Source: Bianquea renquensis
Lineage (GTDB): Bacteria > Bacillota > Clostridia > Lachnospirales > Bianqueaceae
Assembly (NCBI RefSeq): GCF_014384895.1
Contig: NZ_JACRSQ010000007.1
Coordinates: 82,376 to 146,375 of the forward strand
Direction: 5' to 3'
Length of the DNA stretch: 64,000 nucleotides
The notes beneath the pieces were generated by a model. That model ran no database searches. It was given only the letters and a program-made list of their open reading frames with translations, and was not told where the DNA came from. Below are positions 18,218 through 26,530 of the stretch, piece after piece (position 1 is the first letter of the stretch; every line of letters begins with the position of its first letter). Both the position numbers and the translations under genes were made by a program.

Positions 18218-18291
18218 AAGTACAGATTCAGACCACTTTCGAGAGTGGCTTTGATATAAGACTTCGTAAAACTTGCCTTTTACGAAGTCTT
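18218..18291. repeat. Tandem hairpins between rsfS and the lipoprotein gene
   Basis: A small hairpin CCACT-TTCGAG-AGTGG (about 18230-18245) is followed by a perfect 14-bp stem AAGACTTCGTAAAA (18258-18271) / TTTTACGAAGTCTT (18278-18291). There is no downstream T-tract on either strand. They could be mRNA-stabilising stems, a terminator or a small structured RNA. Confidence 0.5.
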
Positions 18292-18337
18292 GTGGGTAGA
18301 CCTCTTCCATCCCTGAGACCAGCTTTACGGAGCCACT

Positions 18338-18727
18338 TCAATTGGTCTGATTCAATTGATCTACCGAAATCATTTTTCCATCAGACCAGATACGCTCTAA
18401 ATCATAAAACAATCGGGCTTCTTTATGGAATACATGGACAATGATTCGCCCAAAATCCATCAAAACCCAGGTTCCTTCCTGATATCCTTCGATATTGCTC
18501 ACATAATATCCACTCAAGGCAAGTTTATCTTGTACCTCATCAATCAGGGCCTTAACGTGGTTCTGATTCTTTCCATGGGCAATCAAGAAATAATCAGCCA
18601 ACACAGAAATTTCATGGATGTCTAAGATTTTAATGTCCTCACCCTGTTTATCATCCAAGGCTTCATAGGCAATTCGGGCCATGGCAGCCGATATGGCTAA
18701 ATCCTTGTTGATGTCATCCTGCTTCAT
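18338..18727 (-). CDS. rsfS: Ribosomal silencing factor RsfS
   Basis: RsfS binds ribosomal protein L14 and keeps the subunits apart in starved cells. The 129-residue sequence has the family core ILDIHEISVLADYFLIAHGKN ... GYYVSNIEGYQEGTWVLMDFGRIIVHVFHKEARLFYDLERIW. The position directly after yqeK in an obg-yhbY-nadD-yqeK-rsfS series is the usual Bacillota arrangement. GGAGGG lies 12 nt before the chosen ATG. Confidence 0.93.
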   Translation of the reverse strand: MKQDDINKDLAISAAMARIAYEALDDKQGEDIKILDIHEISVLADYFLIAHGKNQNHVKALIDEVQDKLALSGYYVSNIEGYQEGTWVLMDFGRIIVHVFHKEARLFYDLERIWSDGKMISVDQLNQTN

Positions 18728-18767
18728 CACTGTTTTGTTCCCTCCTTCAAACTTCATAATCAAACTT

Positions 18768-19385
18768 TTATACGGTCTGCGAATGCCTTCCTCGCAGCAG
18801 ATCCTCCAGTGTTTCCTGGGTTAAAGGGTGTATCGCTTGTTTTTTCTCTTTCAAATAGGAGATGGTCTGTTCCAGAATGAGGATACAGCCCTTATCCAAG
18901 TCCGCAAAAGTCCGCTCGCGGGCTGTTTCCAGCCCTTGAAAGGGCTTTCGGTTGGGCTCGATATAATCAGCGGAAAAGATGATCTTCTCCAGAGTGGACA
19001 TGTGAGGCCGTCCCGTGGAATGGTATCGTATGGCGGTATAGATCTCCTCCGGAAGCCCTGGATACGCCTCTCTTGCCAAAACTGAACCGGCAAAAGCATG
19101 TAATAGAGAAATGTAGCGCTCATTCGGATGAAGGTCAATGGCGTTTTTCCGGCAGATGTCCAGCAAATCCTCATCGGTCCGATTCTTCGCCATATCGTGG
19201 AGCAAGGCCGCGATGGAAGCCTTCTCCGGGGATTCATCATGGAGGCGGGCTAGGGCAACGGCGGTGGATTCCACGCCGAGAGTGTGAGTAAACCGTTTGG
19301 GTTTCAATGTCTTCGCAAGCATCTCCATAATCTGCCCGCGCAGTTCCTCGTATCCCCACTGTCCAATTCGATCGAATGCTTGCAA
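18768..19385 (-). CDS. yqeK: HD-domain Ap4A hydrolase-like protein YqeK
   Basis: YqeK-type HD phosphohydrolases split diadenosine tetraphosphate symmetrically. The 205-residue protein shows the HD metal ligands in RFTHTLGVEST and ALLHDMAKNRTDEDLL, plus AIRYHSTGRPHMSTLEKIIFSADYIEPNRK. I choose a TTG start at 19385 because AGGAGG lies 7 nt upstream and it begins just after nadD ends. A much longer ATG-started frame would run through nadD. It sits between nadD and rsfS as is normal. Confidence 0.9.
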   Translation of the reverse strand: MQAFDRIGQWGYEELRGQIMEMLAKTLKPKRFTHTLGVESTAVALARLHDESPEKASIAALLHDMAKNRTDEDLLDICRKNAIDLHPNERYISLLHAFAGSVLAREAYPGLPEEIYTAIRYHSTGRPHMSTLEKIIFSADYIEPNRKPFQGLETARERTFADLDKGCILILEQTISYLKEKKQAIHPLTQETLEDLLRGRHSQTV

Positions 19386-19396
19386 GACGATTCCTC

Positions 19397-20071
19397 CTAT
19401 GTGGCACTGGTACGCCCATACAGCGCATGTTTGTAAATATAGTTCTCCACGCTCTCTGGCAATAGATATTTGATTGGCCGGTCCTCCCGCACCCGCTGCC
19501 GGATATCGGAGGACGATATGGAGAGCGCAGGGACCTCCAAAAAATGTAGGTGATCCCCGAAATCCTTGCCCAGCTTCTCCACCCTTTCCGACAACTCTTT
19601 TCGGTGATAGCCGGGGCGTGTAGCCGCCACGAAAGTACAGCTGCTTAAAAGGTGTTCCGCATTTTTCCATGTCAGAATTTCATGAAATGCGTCCGCCCCC
19701 GTAATGAAAAAAATCTCGGTGTTGGCGGGATAAATTCCCTTTAGCTCTTCAATGGTATCCACGGTGTAGGTAAATCCAGTCCGTTCAATTTCAATCCGCG
19801 ATACATAAAAAGCTGGATTCGTCTCCGTCGCCAACATCGTCATCAGATACCGGTCTTCCGGGTGTGTAACCTCCGACTGCTTTTTATGGGGCGGATGTCC
19901 TGTCGGGACGAATAGAACTTGCCCGATATCATACTGATGGCGGACCGCCTCCGCCGTAACCAGATGTCCATAATGAATCGGATCGAAGGTACCGCCCATA
20001 ACCGCAATCTTCAGAGGTTTGCTAAAATAAAAGCTCGTATAGGCGGCGCCTGATTCTCGATAGGTATGCAT
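19397..20071 (-). CDS. nadD: Nicotinate-nucleotide adenylyltransferase
   Basis: Makes deamido-NAD from nicotinate mononucleotide and ATP. The nucleotidyltransferase signature is IAVMGGTFDPIHYGHL, and the C-terminal SISSSDIRQRVREDRPIKYLLPESVENYI binds ATP phosphates. At 224 residues it carries about 20 extra N-terminal residues before the usual start. No strong ribosome-binding site marks either start, so the true N-terminus may be shorter. Confidence 0.92.
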   Translation of the reverse strand: MHTYRESGAAYTSFYFSKPLKIAVMGGTFDPIHYGHLVTAEAVRHQYDIGQVLFVPTGHPPHKKQSEVTHPEDRYLMTMLATETNPAFYVSRIEIERTGFTYTVDTIEELKGIYPANTEIFFITGADAFHEILTWKNAEHLLSSCTFVAATRPGYHRKELSERVEKLGKDFGDHLHFLEVPALSISSSDIRQRVREDRPIKYLLPESVENYIYKHALYGRTSAT

Positions 20072-20118
20072 AGCAGCAGTGAGACTGAAGTATCCGTTCT
20101 CCAGTCTGTCCCTCCTCT

Positions 20119-20412
20119 TTATTTGGGCAGCTCAATCTTGGGATTCTTCTTCTTTTGGCGATAGAGAAGAATCTTGTGACCAATAACCTGAACCGGCTCA
20201 GAGTGAGTCCGGGAAGAAATGATCTCTGTCAGTGCGTGTATGTCGTCAAAACAATTCTTCAGCACCGTGATCTTGATCAGTTCCCGCGCTTCCAGCGCAT
20301 CGTCCAGCGCCTTGACAACCTCCGGCGATGCCCCCTGCTTTCCAATTTGAAATATAGCATCCATGTCGGAGCCCAGCGATTTGAGGTATGCCCTCTGTTT
20401 TGATGTCAGCAT
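20119..20412 (-). CDS. yhbY: CRM-domain RNA-binding protein YhbY
   Basis: A 97-residue YhbY/CRM-domain protein thought to bind pre-50S ribosomes. Family features are LTSKQRAYLKSLG at the start, the IGKQGASPEVVKALDDALEARELIKI core and QVIGHKILLYR near the end. GGAG lies 9 nt before the ATG. It sits between obgE and nadD. Confidence 0.92.
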   Translation of the reverse strand: MLTSKQRAYLKSLGSDMDAIFQIGKQGASPEVVKALDDALEARELIKITVLKNCFDDIHALTEIISSRTHSEPVQVIGHKILLYRQKKKNPKIELPK

Positions 20413-20442
20413 GTTTTTCTGCTCCTTTTATCCGTCATGTAT

Positions 20443-21729
20443 TTATGGGTAATACTCAAATGCAATATCCGCAACTTCAACCGTATCGCCCTCCGAAATT
20501 CCCATCTCCTCCAAGCGCTTGATCACGTGTCGGTCTCGCAGGAATTTCTGAAAGAAGTCGAATCCCTTTTCTGATTCCAGATTCGTATACCCGAGCATCT
20601 TATCGATGGGGGCACCGGAAATCCGATACAAGGCTTCTGAGAGCTTTTCTACCAGAATCCCATCCCCCTCCTCTTCCTCGAGGCGAGGCTCATCAATGAA
20701 ATATTCCCGCTCAAAAACAATGGGTTCCGGGTCCATCTGATCCCGCAGTTTGACGACATGATGTAATAGCGCCTCGATTCCCTTTCCCGTAGCCGCAGAA
20801 ATGGGGAACAGGGCGTACCCTTTCTCCTGGCAGTATGCGGTCACCTCGTCCATAAAGATCTCGGAATCCGGCAGGTCCGTCTTATTGGCGGCAATGACCT
20901 GCGGCAGCGCCGCCAACTCCTGACTGTACAGAGCCAGCTCGCGATTAATGTTCTCGATATCGCTTACGGGGTCACGTCCATCTGTACCTGCCGTATCCAC
21001 AATGTGGATCAGCACTCTTGTCCGCTCCAGATGCTTCAAAAATTCATGTCCCAGGCCGACGCCCTCCGCCGCGCCGTCAATAAGTCCAGGGATGTCCGCA
21101 ATGACGAGAGATTTGCCATAGGAGAGGTCCACGACGCCTAGATTGGGCGACAGCGTTGTAAAGGGATAATTGGCGATCTTGGGCTTAGCGTTGGATACCC
21201 TCGCCAGAAATGTGGATTTTCCTGCATTAGGGTACCCCAACAGGCCCACATCCGCAATGACTTTCAGCTCTAAAATGACCCACAGACCTTTCCCCTCTTG
21301 ACCCTGCTGCGCGTATTTGGGAATCTGCATCGTGGATGTGGCATAGTGCTGATTTCCCTTTCCTCCTTTGCCACCTCGCAGAAGAACCTCTTCCTCCCCC
21401 TCCTTCGCCATATCGGAAATCACAAGACGGCTTTCGGCCTCGCGGATGATTGTCCCCACCGGCACGTGAATCACCAGATCGTCTCCCTTGCGGCCGGAAC
21501 AATTTTTTCCGCTTCCATCCCGGCCGGACTCCGCTCTGTACATCTTGCGATTGCGAAAATCGGAAAGGGTGTTGAGGCTGGAATCCGTCGCAAATATAAC
21601 GTCGCCCCCCTTGCCGCCATCGCCTCCGTCAGGGCCGCCATTCGGCAGATATTTCTCTCTGCGAAAGGAGGCGCACCCATTCCCGCCTTTGCCGGACTCA
21701 ATATAGATCTTGACTTCATCTACAAACAT
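20443..21729 (-). CDS. obgE: GTPase ObgE/CgtA
   Basis: A ribosome-assembly and stress GTPase of 428 residues with three parts. They are a glycine-rich Obg fold (1-158), a G domain with GYPNAGKST (G1), DIPGL (G3) and NKTD (G4), and a C-terminal OCT domain ending in ISEGDTVEVADIAFEYYP. The start at MFVDEVKIY (21729) matches the family. An in-frame ATG eight codons earlier is less likely. It follows rpmA after a terminator and leads the yhbY-nadD-yqeK-rsfS series. Confidence 0.96.
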   Translation of the reverse strand: MFVDEVKIYIESGKGGNGCASFRREKYLPNGGPDGGDGGKGGDVIFATDSSLNTLSDFRNRKMYRAESGRDGSGKNCSGRKGDDLVIHVPVGTIIREAESRLVISDMAKEGEEEVLLRGGKGGKGNQHYATSTMQIPKYAQQGQEGKGLWVILELKVIADVGLLGYPNAGKSTFLARVSNAKPKIANYPFTTLSPNLGVVDLSYGKSLVIADIPGLIDGAAEGVGLGHEFLKHLERTRVLIHIVDTAGTDGRDPVSDIENINRELALYSQELAALPQVIAANKTDLPDSEIFMDEVTAYCQEKGYALFPISAATGKGIEALLHHVVKLRDQMDPEPIVFEREYFIDEPRLEEEEGDGILVEKLSEALYRISGAPIDKMLGYTNLESEKGFDFFQKFLRDRHVIKRLEEMGISEGDTVEVADIAFEYYP

Positions 21730-21844
21730 GGTATCTTCGCCCATCCTTTCCAAGATTCCTTTTCTTTCGTTTTATACAATACAATCGCTCACTGCGCGGC
21801 CGGCGCGCATAATCGCTCACGCGATTATTATACCACACTTTCCA

Positions 21845-21887
21845 GAAAAAAAACAGGTTCCAAATAAAAGCTTATTTGAAACCTGTC
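21845..21887 (-). terminator. Terminator after rpmA
   Basis: On the minus strand CAGGTTTCAAATAA-GCTT-TTATTTGGAACCTG is followed by a run of eight or more T. Confidence 0.88.
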
Positions 21888-21895
21888 TCATCGGT

Positions 21896-22186
21896 TTACA
21901 TCGCCTGCTCAACAGGATAGACGGAAACCTGTTTCTTGTCCCGTCCTTTTCTTTCAAACTTCACTCTTCCATCGATCAGGGCAAACAGTGTATCGTCCTT
22001 GCCAATGCCGACGTTGGTTCCAGGGTGGATCCTGGTCCCTCTCTGGCGATATAGGATATTCCCCGCCTTGACAACCTGTCCATCGGCTCTCTTAGCTCCC
22101 AGGCGTTTGGACTCGGAATCACGGCCATTTTTGGTGGATCCGACTCCCTTTTTATGAGCGAAAAGCTGAAGATTCATCTGCAACAT
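21896..22186 (-). CDS. rpmA: Large ribosomal subunit protein bL27
   Basis: The 96-residue protein has the N-terminal extension MLQMNLQLFAHKKGVGSTKNG. The NLQLF/AHKKG junction is the cleavage site used in Bacillota to expose the mature L27 N-terminus at the peptidyl-transferase centre. The dedicated protease gene prp lies directly upstream, which supports this. Start at 22186 has AGGAGG 8 nt upstream. Confidence 0.96.
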   Translation of the reverse strand: MLQMNLQLFAHKKGVGSTKNGRDSESKRLGAKRADGQVVKAGNILYRQRGTRIHPGTNVGIGKDDTLFALIDGRVKFERKGRDKKQVSVYPVEQAM

Positions 22187-22200
22187 GGTGCGCACCTCCT

Positions 22201-22536
22201 TTATGGTTTCTGGCTGACTGCCACCTGCACATAGTCTTGTCCGTAGGTATCGCGGATGGATACCAGTCCCTGCAACAGCGCCCTCATGAGCAGCTCCGCG
22301 TCATGGCTGGCCTTAGAGACCCGCACTCCCGGAAGCTCCACCGCAAGAACGCCATCCTCCTCCCGACACACGATCTCCTCCCCTGCCAGCGTCTCCAGCG
22401 CATTGGCTGTATTGATCGACAGGGCCGAAACTGCCGCACAGACGATATCGTCCCCATCGGCATATCCGGCATGCCCCTCAATGGAGAAGCCCCAGAGTTG
22501 ACCGCCGCAGTTCTCATAGAAACTGGCCATGATCAT
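22201..22536 (-). CDS. prp: Ribosomal-processing cysteine protease Prp
   Basis: The 111-residue protein has the catalytic histidine in IEGHAGYADGDDIVCAAVSAL and the catalytic cysteine in the same stretch, the hallmark of Prp (YsxB). It trims the N-terminal extension of bL27, which is encoded 15 bp downstream and carries the expected NLQLF site. The gene order rplU-prp-rpmA is conserved in Bacillota. Confidence 0.94.
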   Translation of the reverse strand: MIMASFYENCGGQLWGFSIEGHAGYADGDDIVCAAVSALSINTANALETLAGEEIVCREEDGVLAVELPGVRVSKASHDAELLMRALLQGLVSIRDTYGQDYVQVAVSQKP

Positions 22537-22563
22537 CAGGATATCCCACCTTCACGACAGACA

Positions 22564-22875
22564 TTACGCATTGATGGCTTTGATTTTGACCTTCGTGTAG
22601 TATTGTCTGTGTCCCTGCTTCTTGTGATAGCCCTTTTTGGACTTGTACTTGTAGACGATGACCTTCTTAGCGCGGCCTTCCTCTACCGCCGTAGCAGATA
22701 CCGTGGCACCCTCCACATAGGGACTTCCAACTTTCAATCCGGCATCGGTGGATACCATCATGATCTTGTCGAAGGTGTAGCCTTCCCCCTCAATGAGGCC
22801 CAGTTTTTCAACTGAAATTACGTCTCCTTCTTGTACCCGGTACTGCTTCCCGCCAGTTTCAATGACAGCGTACAT
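22564..22875 (-). CDS. rplU: Large ribosomal subunit protein bL21
   Basis: The 103-residue protein starts MYAVIETGGKQYRVQEGD and ends with the basic YKSKKGYHKKQGHRQYYTKVKI typical of L21. The start is fixed by AGGAGG 8 nt upstream. A longer ATG frame upstream runs through the untranslated leader. It is the first gene of rplU-prp-rpmA. Confidence 0.96.
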   Translation of the reverse strand: MYAVIETGGKQYRVQEGDVISVEKLGLIEGEGYTFDKIMMVSTDAGLKVGSPYVEGATVSATAVEEGRAKKVIVYKYKSKKGYHKKQGHRQYYTKVKIKAINA

Positions 22876-23037
22876 TTTCCAGGCACCTCCTTTTCTTAAG
22901 ACTCGCCGAATGTGGTATGTGCAGAATTGCATTGTACTATGCCTCTTACACAATTTGAACCTCTTCGTGCGGCAACATTCAAATGATACCATAGTTTGAG
23001 GGGGATGTCAATTTATTTCCGTGGTTTTTTACGAAAT

Positions 23038-23814
23038 TCACCGATGATTCCTGGGAACTTGTCTAGGCTCAATCCCAAGTTCCCGCAGCATACCGTCTGG
23101 ATGATTGAGAAATTGCCGCATCACCATATAATGCTCTGTCTCCTCATAGGAAACAAGGCGAATCTCATGCTGTTCAAGGGCATATAGCTCCGCTCCGGGC
23201 AGCGCCATTAAAATAGGCGAATGCGTTGCGATGATAAACTGGGCTCCCTGCGCGCTTAAATCATAGATCAGCTTTAAAAGTGACATTTGACGGGAGGGGG
23301 AAAGGGCGGCTTCCGGCTCATCTAGAATATAGAGTCCTTTTCCATTGAAACGGTTCATGACAAGGGCTAAAAAACTCTCCCCATGGCTTTTCTCATGGAG
23401 ATGTCCTCCGTAACCTTCTAAAAACCCCTCCCCTCCGGGAGCGGCCTCTGCCAGACGATCCACCTCAGACGCAACGTTGTAAAAGCTCTCCGCCCGCAGA
23501 AAAAAACCATTTTGCGGGCGTCGAATTCCTTTTGACAGAACTAGACATTGATGCAGGGGCGAATGGGTTTCCTTTGTGGAAAAAGAAAAATTGGGAGAGC
23601 CTCCCTCTGGATTGAAGCCATATTTTACGGCAATCGCTTCTAAGAGGGTCGATTTCCCCGTTCCATTTTCCCCTACGAAAAAGGTGGTCCGGCTGTGAAA
23701 GTCCAGCGCATCCAGATTCTGAATGGCGGGAATCGATAAAAAATAGCGGTCCCCCGCTTCGCCCAATCGCTGCCGGTCGAGGCGGAGGCCGCTTATATAC
23801 AGATCACTCAGCAT
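23038..23814 (-). CDS. AAA-family ATPase (ABC/RecF-like, AAA_21 type)
   Basis: A 258-residue single-domain ATPase with Walker A GENGTGKST (about residue 48), Walker B LYILDEPEAALSP and the H-loop ATHSPILM. This is the small soluble class in which the signature and Walker B are close together, similar to predicted ATPases in the RecF/SbcC/OLD superfamily. Its start overlaps the end of the ThuA-like gene by 11 nt, so the two are translated together. Start inferred from MLSDLYISGLRL, the normal beginning of such proteins. Substrate or partner unknown. Confidence 0.8.
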   Translation of the reverse strand: MLSDLYISGLRLDRQRLGEAGDRYFLSIPAIQNLDALDFHSRTTFFVGENGTGKSTLLEAIAVKYGFNPEGGSPNFSFSTKETHSPLHQCLVLSKGIRRPQNGFFLRAESFYNVASEVDRLAEAAPGGEGFLEGYGGHLHEKSHGESFLALVMNRFNGKGLYILDEPEAALSPSRQMSLLKLIYDLSAQGAQFIIATHSPILMALPGAELYALEQHEIRLVSYEETEHYMVMRQFLNHPDGMLRELGIEPRQVPRNHR

Positions 23815-24541
23815 CCTGGCATTTTGATTCCGGGGAGTGCTCAGCAAACGGGCACTCGACAATCTCCGGCCGAATCTTGTTGGGAGCCGCCCACCGAACA
23901 GCATTGTAGAGAATCTTCCGGATGTTTTCATTGTAATAGGAGTTGTTGGTTTCATGGCCCGGCTGTAAATAGAATATCTTGCCAGCTCCCCGTGTCCATG
24001 TACAACCCGACCGGAAGACTTCTCCGCTGCGGTACCAGCTGATAAAAATGACGTCATCTGGCTTCGGTATATCGAAGTACTCTCCGTACATCTCCTCAAT
24101 GCCGAGATTAAAGTCAGACGGAATTCCTTCCGCAATAGGATGCCCTGGATTTACGTTCCACATGCGGCAGAACTCGTCAGCCCGCCACTGCAACGCGCCG
24201 GACGTTCCCCAGAGAAGGCGAAGGGGTTTCGACATATGAGCGGAGTGAAGGCCGATGAATCCCATTCCCATCAATACCCGCCGCTGCACCTTGGCGGCTA
24301 TCTCGTCCGGCACCTTATCATGCGCCATGTGGCCCCACCATATAAGGACATCTGTAGTATCCAACACTTCGTCGGTCAACCCGCATTCCGGCATGTCCAG
24401 TGTCGCCGTCGTCACTTGGATTTCCGGATATTGCCCTAAAAACGAGGCAAGAGTTCCATGGATTCCCTGTGGATGGATTTTGCGGACCGTCTCCTCCTGA
24501 ACTTCATGGACATACTCATTCCAAATCGTAACTCGAATCAT
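23804..24541 (-). CDS. ThuA-like (trehalose utilisation) domain protein
   Basis: The 245-residue protein is a class I glutamine-amidotransferase-like ThuA domain: VTIWNEYVHE, TDVLIWWGHMAHD, GFIGLHSAHMSKP and GKIFYLQPGHETN. ThuA proteins are linked to trehalose or other sugar catabolism, but catalytic details are not settled. The ribosome-binding site is AAGGAGGG. It overlaps the downstream ATPase gene. No sugar genes are adjacent. Confidence 0.85.
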   Translation of the reverse strand: MIRVTIWNEYVHEVQEETVRKIHPQGIHGTLASFLGQYPEIQVTTATLDMPECGLTDEVLDTTDVLIWWGHMAHDKVPDEIAAKVQRRVLMGMGFIGLHSAHMSKPLRLLWGTSGALQWRADEFCRMWNVNPGHPIAEGIPSDFNLGIEEMYGEYFDIPKPDDVIFISWYRSGEVFRSGCTWTRGAGKIFYLQPGHETNNSYYNENIRKILYNAVRWAAPNKIRPEIVECPFAEHSPESKCQDAE

Positions 24542-24616
24542 AATGATACCCTCCTTGACCTTTCTATGTTACTATTCACATTGCATTATACGAGAGTTGC
24601 CGTCAGAAAGCAAGCT

Positions 24617-25843
24617 TTAATCGTAATTTTCCTCGTGATCTTCTAAAAATTCTTCATAGGATTGGCCTCCCGCCTCCAACTGGATGGAAACCTGCAGGGG
24701 AAGGCTTTTCTTCTGACGGCTGATTTCAACTAGCCCTAGGTTCGTCATTCCATGGATCGTCGTCCTGCGCGGATCGGAGTGGGTTGCCTTTCGCAGCAAA
24801 TCCAGCAGCGCTGTTTTGTGCTCCTCGCGCCTCATATCGATAAAATCGACGACAATAATCCCTGAGAGATTGCGAAGCCGCATTTGACGGGCGATCTCCT
24901 CCGCCGCTGCACAGTTGGTGGAATATGCTAGCTCCTCAAAATCCATCCGGCCGGCGGGACTGCCACTGTTCACGTCAATAACCGCCATCGCCTCCGTCTG
25001 CTCAATGACGAGAAAGCCGCCCTTCCGCAGGGGGACTCGCTTGGCGAGCGCTCGCTGCAGTTGGGAGGTCAATTTATAAAATTCCTGGATTCCAAATCGC
25101 CCCTGATCATGATGGCAGACAATCCCGGTCAGTGCGGGATAGGTAGACTGTAACGCATCCTTCAACTGCCGGTAATACGCTGTGTCATCCACCACGATCT
25201 TCTGTATTGACCCCGTGGGAAGATTCTTGATATACGTCAACACAGGCGGCATGGGCTGATACAAAATACTTCCGCTGGTGGCGTACGGCGCTCTCCTTCG
25301 AATAGTCTCCCATTGCTTCACCAGCTCCTCGGCTTCCCGTTGGATATCCGCATCCGATTGCCCCTGGGCGTCCGTTCGAAGAATATAGCCCGTCTGCTTC
25401 AAATTGGGAAGGCAGGAGGCCAGCCGGTGTAGGCGGGCGCGCTCTTCCGGATTCTGAATTTTAGAAGACAGACTCACTCGCCTGTCGAAGGGCGTGAGCA
25501 CAAGATATTTGCCGGACAGGGATATTTTTTCTGTCAACAGATATCCCTTATCCTGTGTCCCTTCCTTTACGATTTGAACCAACAATTCTTCACCGCAGGC
25601 CAGCTTGCGCCCCCCTCGCAAGGGCAAAAACCCAGATTTCCCGGCGCCGCAGTCTAAAAATGCTGCATGGAGAGTCAGGGACACTTCCTTTACCTTGCCG
25701 ATACAGACTCGATCAATCACCGGAAGGCTATGGCGTGGAAAGACCTCATATTCAATCAGGCGCCCCTGCTCTAGAAGACCGACGGATAGGGTTTCGGCTC
25801 GGGCCTGGACGGTGATGATATACGTCGCTTCATTATGCTTCAT
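24617..25843 (-). CDS. rng: Ribonuclease G/E family endoribonuclease
   Basis: The 408-residue protein has an S1-like RNA-binding region near the N-terminus (IDRVCIGKVKEVSLTLHAAFLDCGAGKSGFL) and the catalytic metal-binding aspartates in MAVIDVNSGS and IIVVDFIDM. RNase G processes rRNA and mRNA 5' ends. The CxxC zinc-link that joins subunits in E. coli RNase E/G is missing: the expected region reads QKKSLPLQVSIQLEAGG. The start codon overlaps the upstream stop as ATGA. It is followed 76 bp later by the ThuA-like gene. Confidence 0.92.
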   Translation of the reverse strand: MKHNEATYIITVQARAETLSVGLLEQGRLIEYEVFPRHSLPVIDRVCIGKVKEVSLTLHAAFLDCGAGKSGFLPLRGGRKLACGEELLVQIVKEGTQDKGYLLTEKISLSGKYLVLTPFDRRVSLSSKIQNPEERARLHRLASCLPNLKQTGYILRTDAQGQSDADIQREAEELVKQWETIRRRAPYATSGSILYQPMPPVLTYIKNLPTGSIQKIVVDDTAYYRQLKDALQSTYPALTGIVCHHDQGRFGIQEFYKLTSQLQRALAKRVPLRKGGFLVIEQTEAMAVIDVNSGSPAGRMDFEELAYSTNCAAAEEIARQMRLRNLSGIIVVDFIDMRREEHKTALLDLLRKATHSDPRRTTIHGMTNLGLVEISRQKKSLPLQVSIQLEAGGQSYEEFLEDHEENYD

Positions 25844-26529
25844 CGCGCAAACGGTAGAAGCGGTAGAAGCCTCCCCTCCTCCTTCCGGTAGAGCTCCTCC
25901 CTCTCGATGGTCTCCGTATATGCCAGCTCAGGACGACCCGCTTCTTTCATAAGCCGATGGACCAACAGGTCCGGCTTCAAATTCTGTTCACTGCCACAGA
26001 CGCACAAAAGCTCCATCGTTCCATCCTGGGAGATAGCGCAAGATTCAATGAGGGGCTTAATGTCCAGAGAAACCATCTGCTTGCGCCCATGTTTTTTCCC
26101 TAGCTTTTCCACGAGTATCGCATCCTGAGATAGCAGCTCTGCCAATCGAGATGCCCAATCAATACCTACCTGCGGTAACCCAATGGTATATCTCGCTGCG
26201 CAGACCTGCGCCATGGCGGCAGGTGTCCCCTCCGGTATCCTCTCGCACAGCGAGGCGTGGAGATGTTCCGGAAAATTTGCGTTCAATCGCGCCAGAATCT
26301 CCTTCTCCTCCATTTCCTTCTCAAGCTGCATCTCCATATACTCCCGAAGCCCGGTTGATCCAAGGGCTAGCGGATGGGCAAAGGACAGAAGGGGATGGGG
26401 GTTAAACCCCTGAGAATAGGCCAGCGGAATCTGTGCGCGCTTGAGAACGCGCTGAAAGGTCCGCAGCAGATCCAGATGCCCGATAAACTTTAGACGGCCG
26501 CTCTTGGAGAATTGAATCCGATATTTCAT
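25840..26529 (-). CDS. TIGR03936-type radical-SAM-linked protein (DUF2344)
   Basis: The 229-residue protein starts MKYRIQFSKSGRLKFIGHLDLLRTFQRVLKRAQIPLAYSQGFNPHP, the hallmark of the DUF2344 family that always accompanies a TIGR03960 radical SAM gene. The two may act together, and in some genomes are fused. Function is unknown, but a tRNA or rRNA modification is often suggested because RNase G and ribosomal genes are neighbours. It starts one base after the partner's stop codon. Confidence 0.9.
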   Translation of the reverse strand: MKYRIQFSKSGRLKFIGHLDLLRTFQRVLKRAQIPLAYSQGFNPHPLLSFAHPLALGSTGLREYMEMQLEKEMEEKEILARLNANFPEHLHASLCERIPEGTPAAMAQVCAARYTIGLPQVGIDWASRLAELLSQDAILVEKLGKKHGRKQMVSLDIKPLIESCAISQDGTMELLCVCGSEQNLKPDLLVHRLMKEAGRPELAYTETIEREELYRKEEGRLLPLLPFAR

Positions 26530-26530
26530 C

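Noticed and set aside
22876..22995. L21 leader regulatory RNA
   Set aside because: The region upstream of rplU is the right size, but I could not fit the conserved fold by eye.
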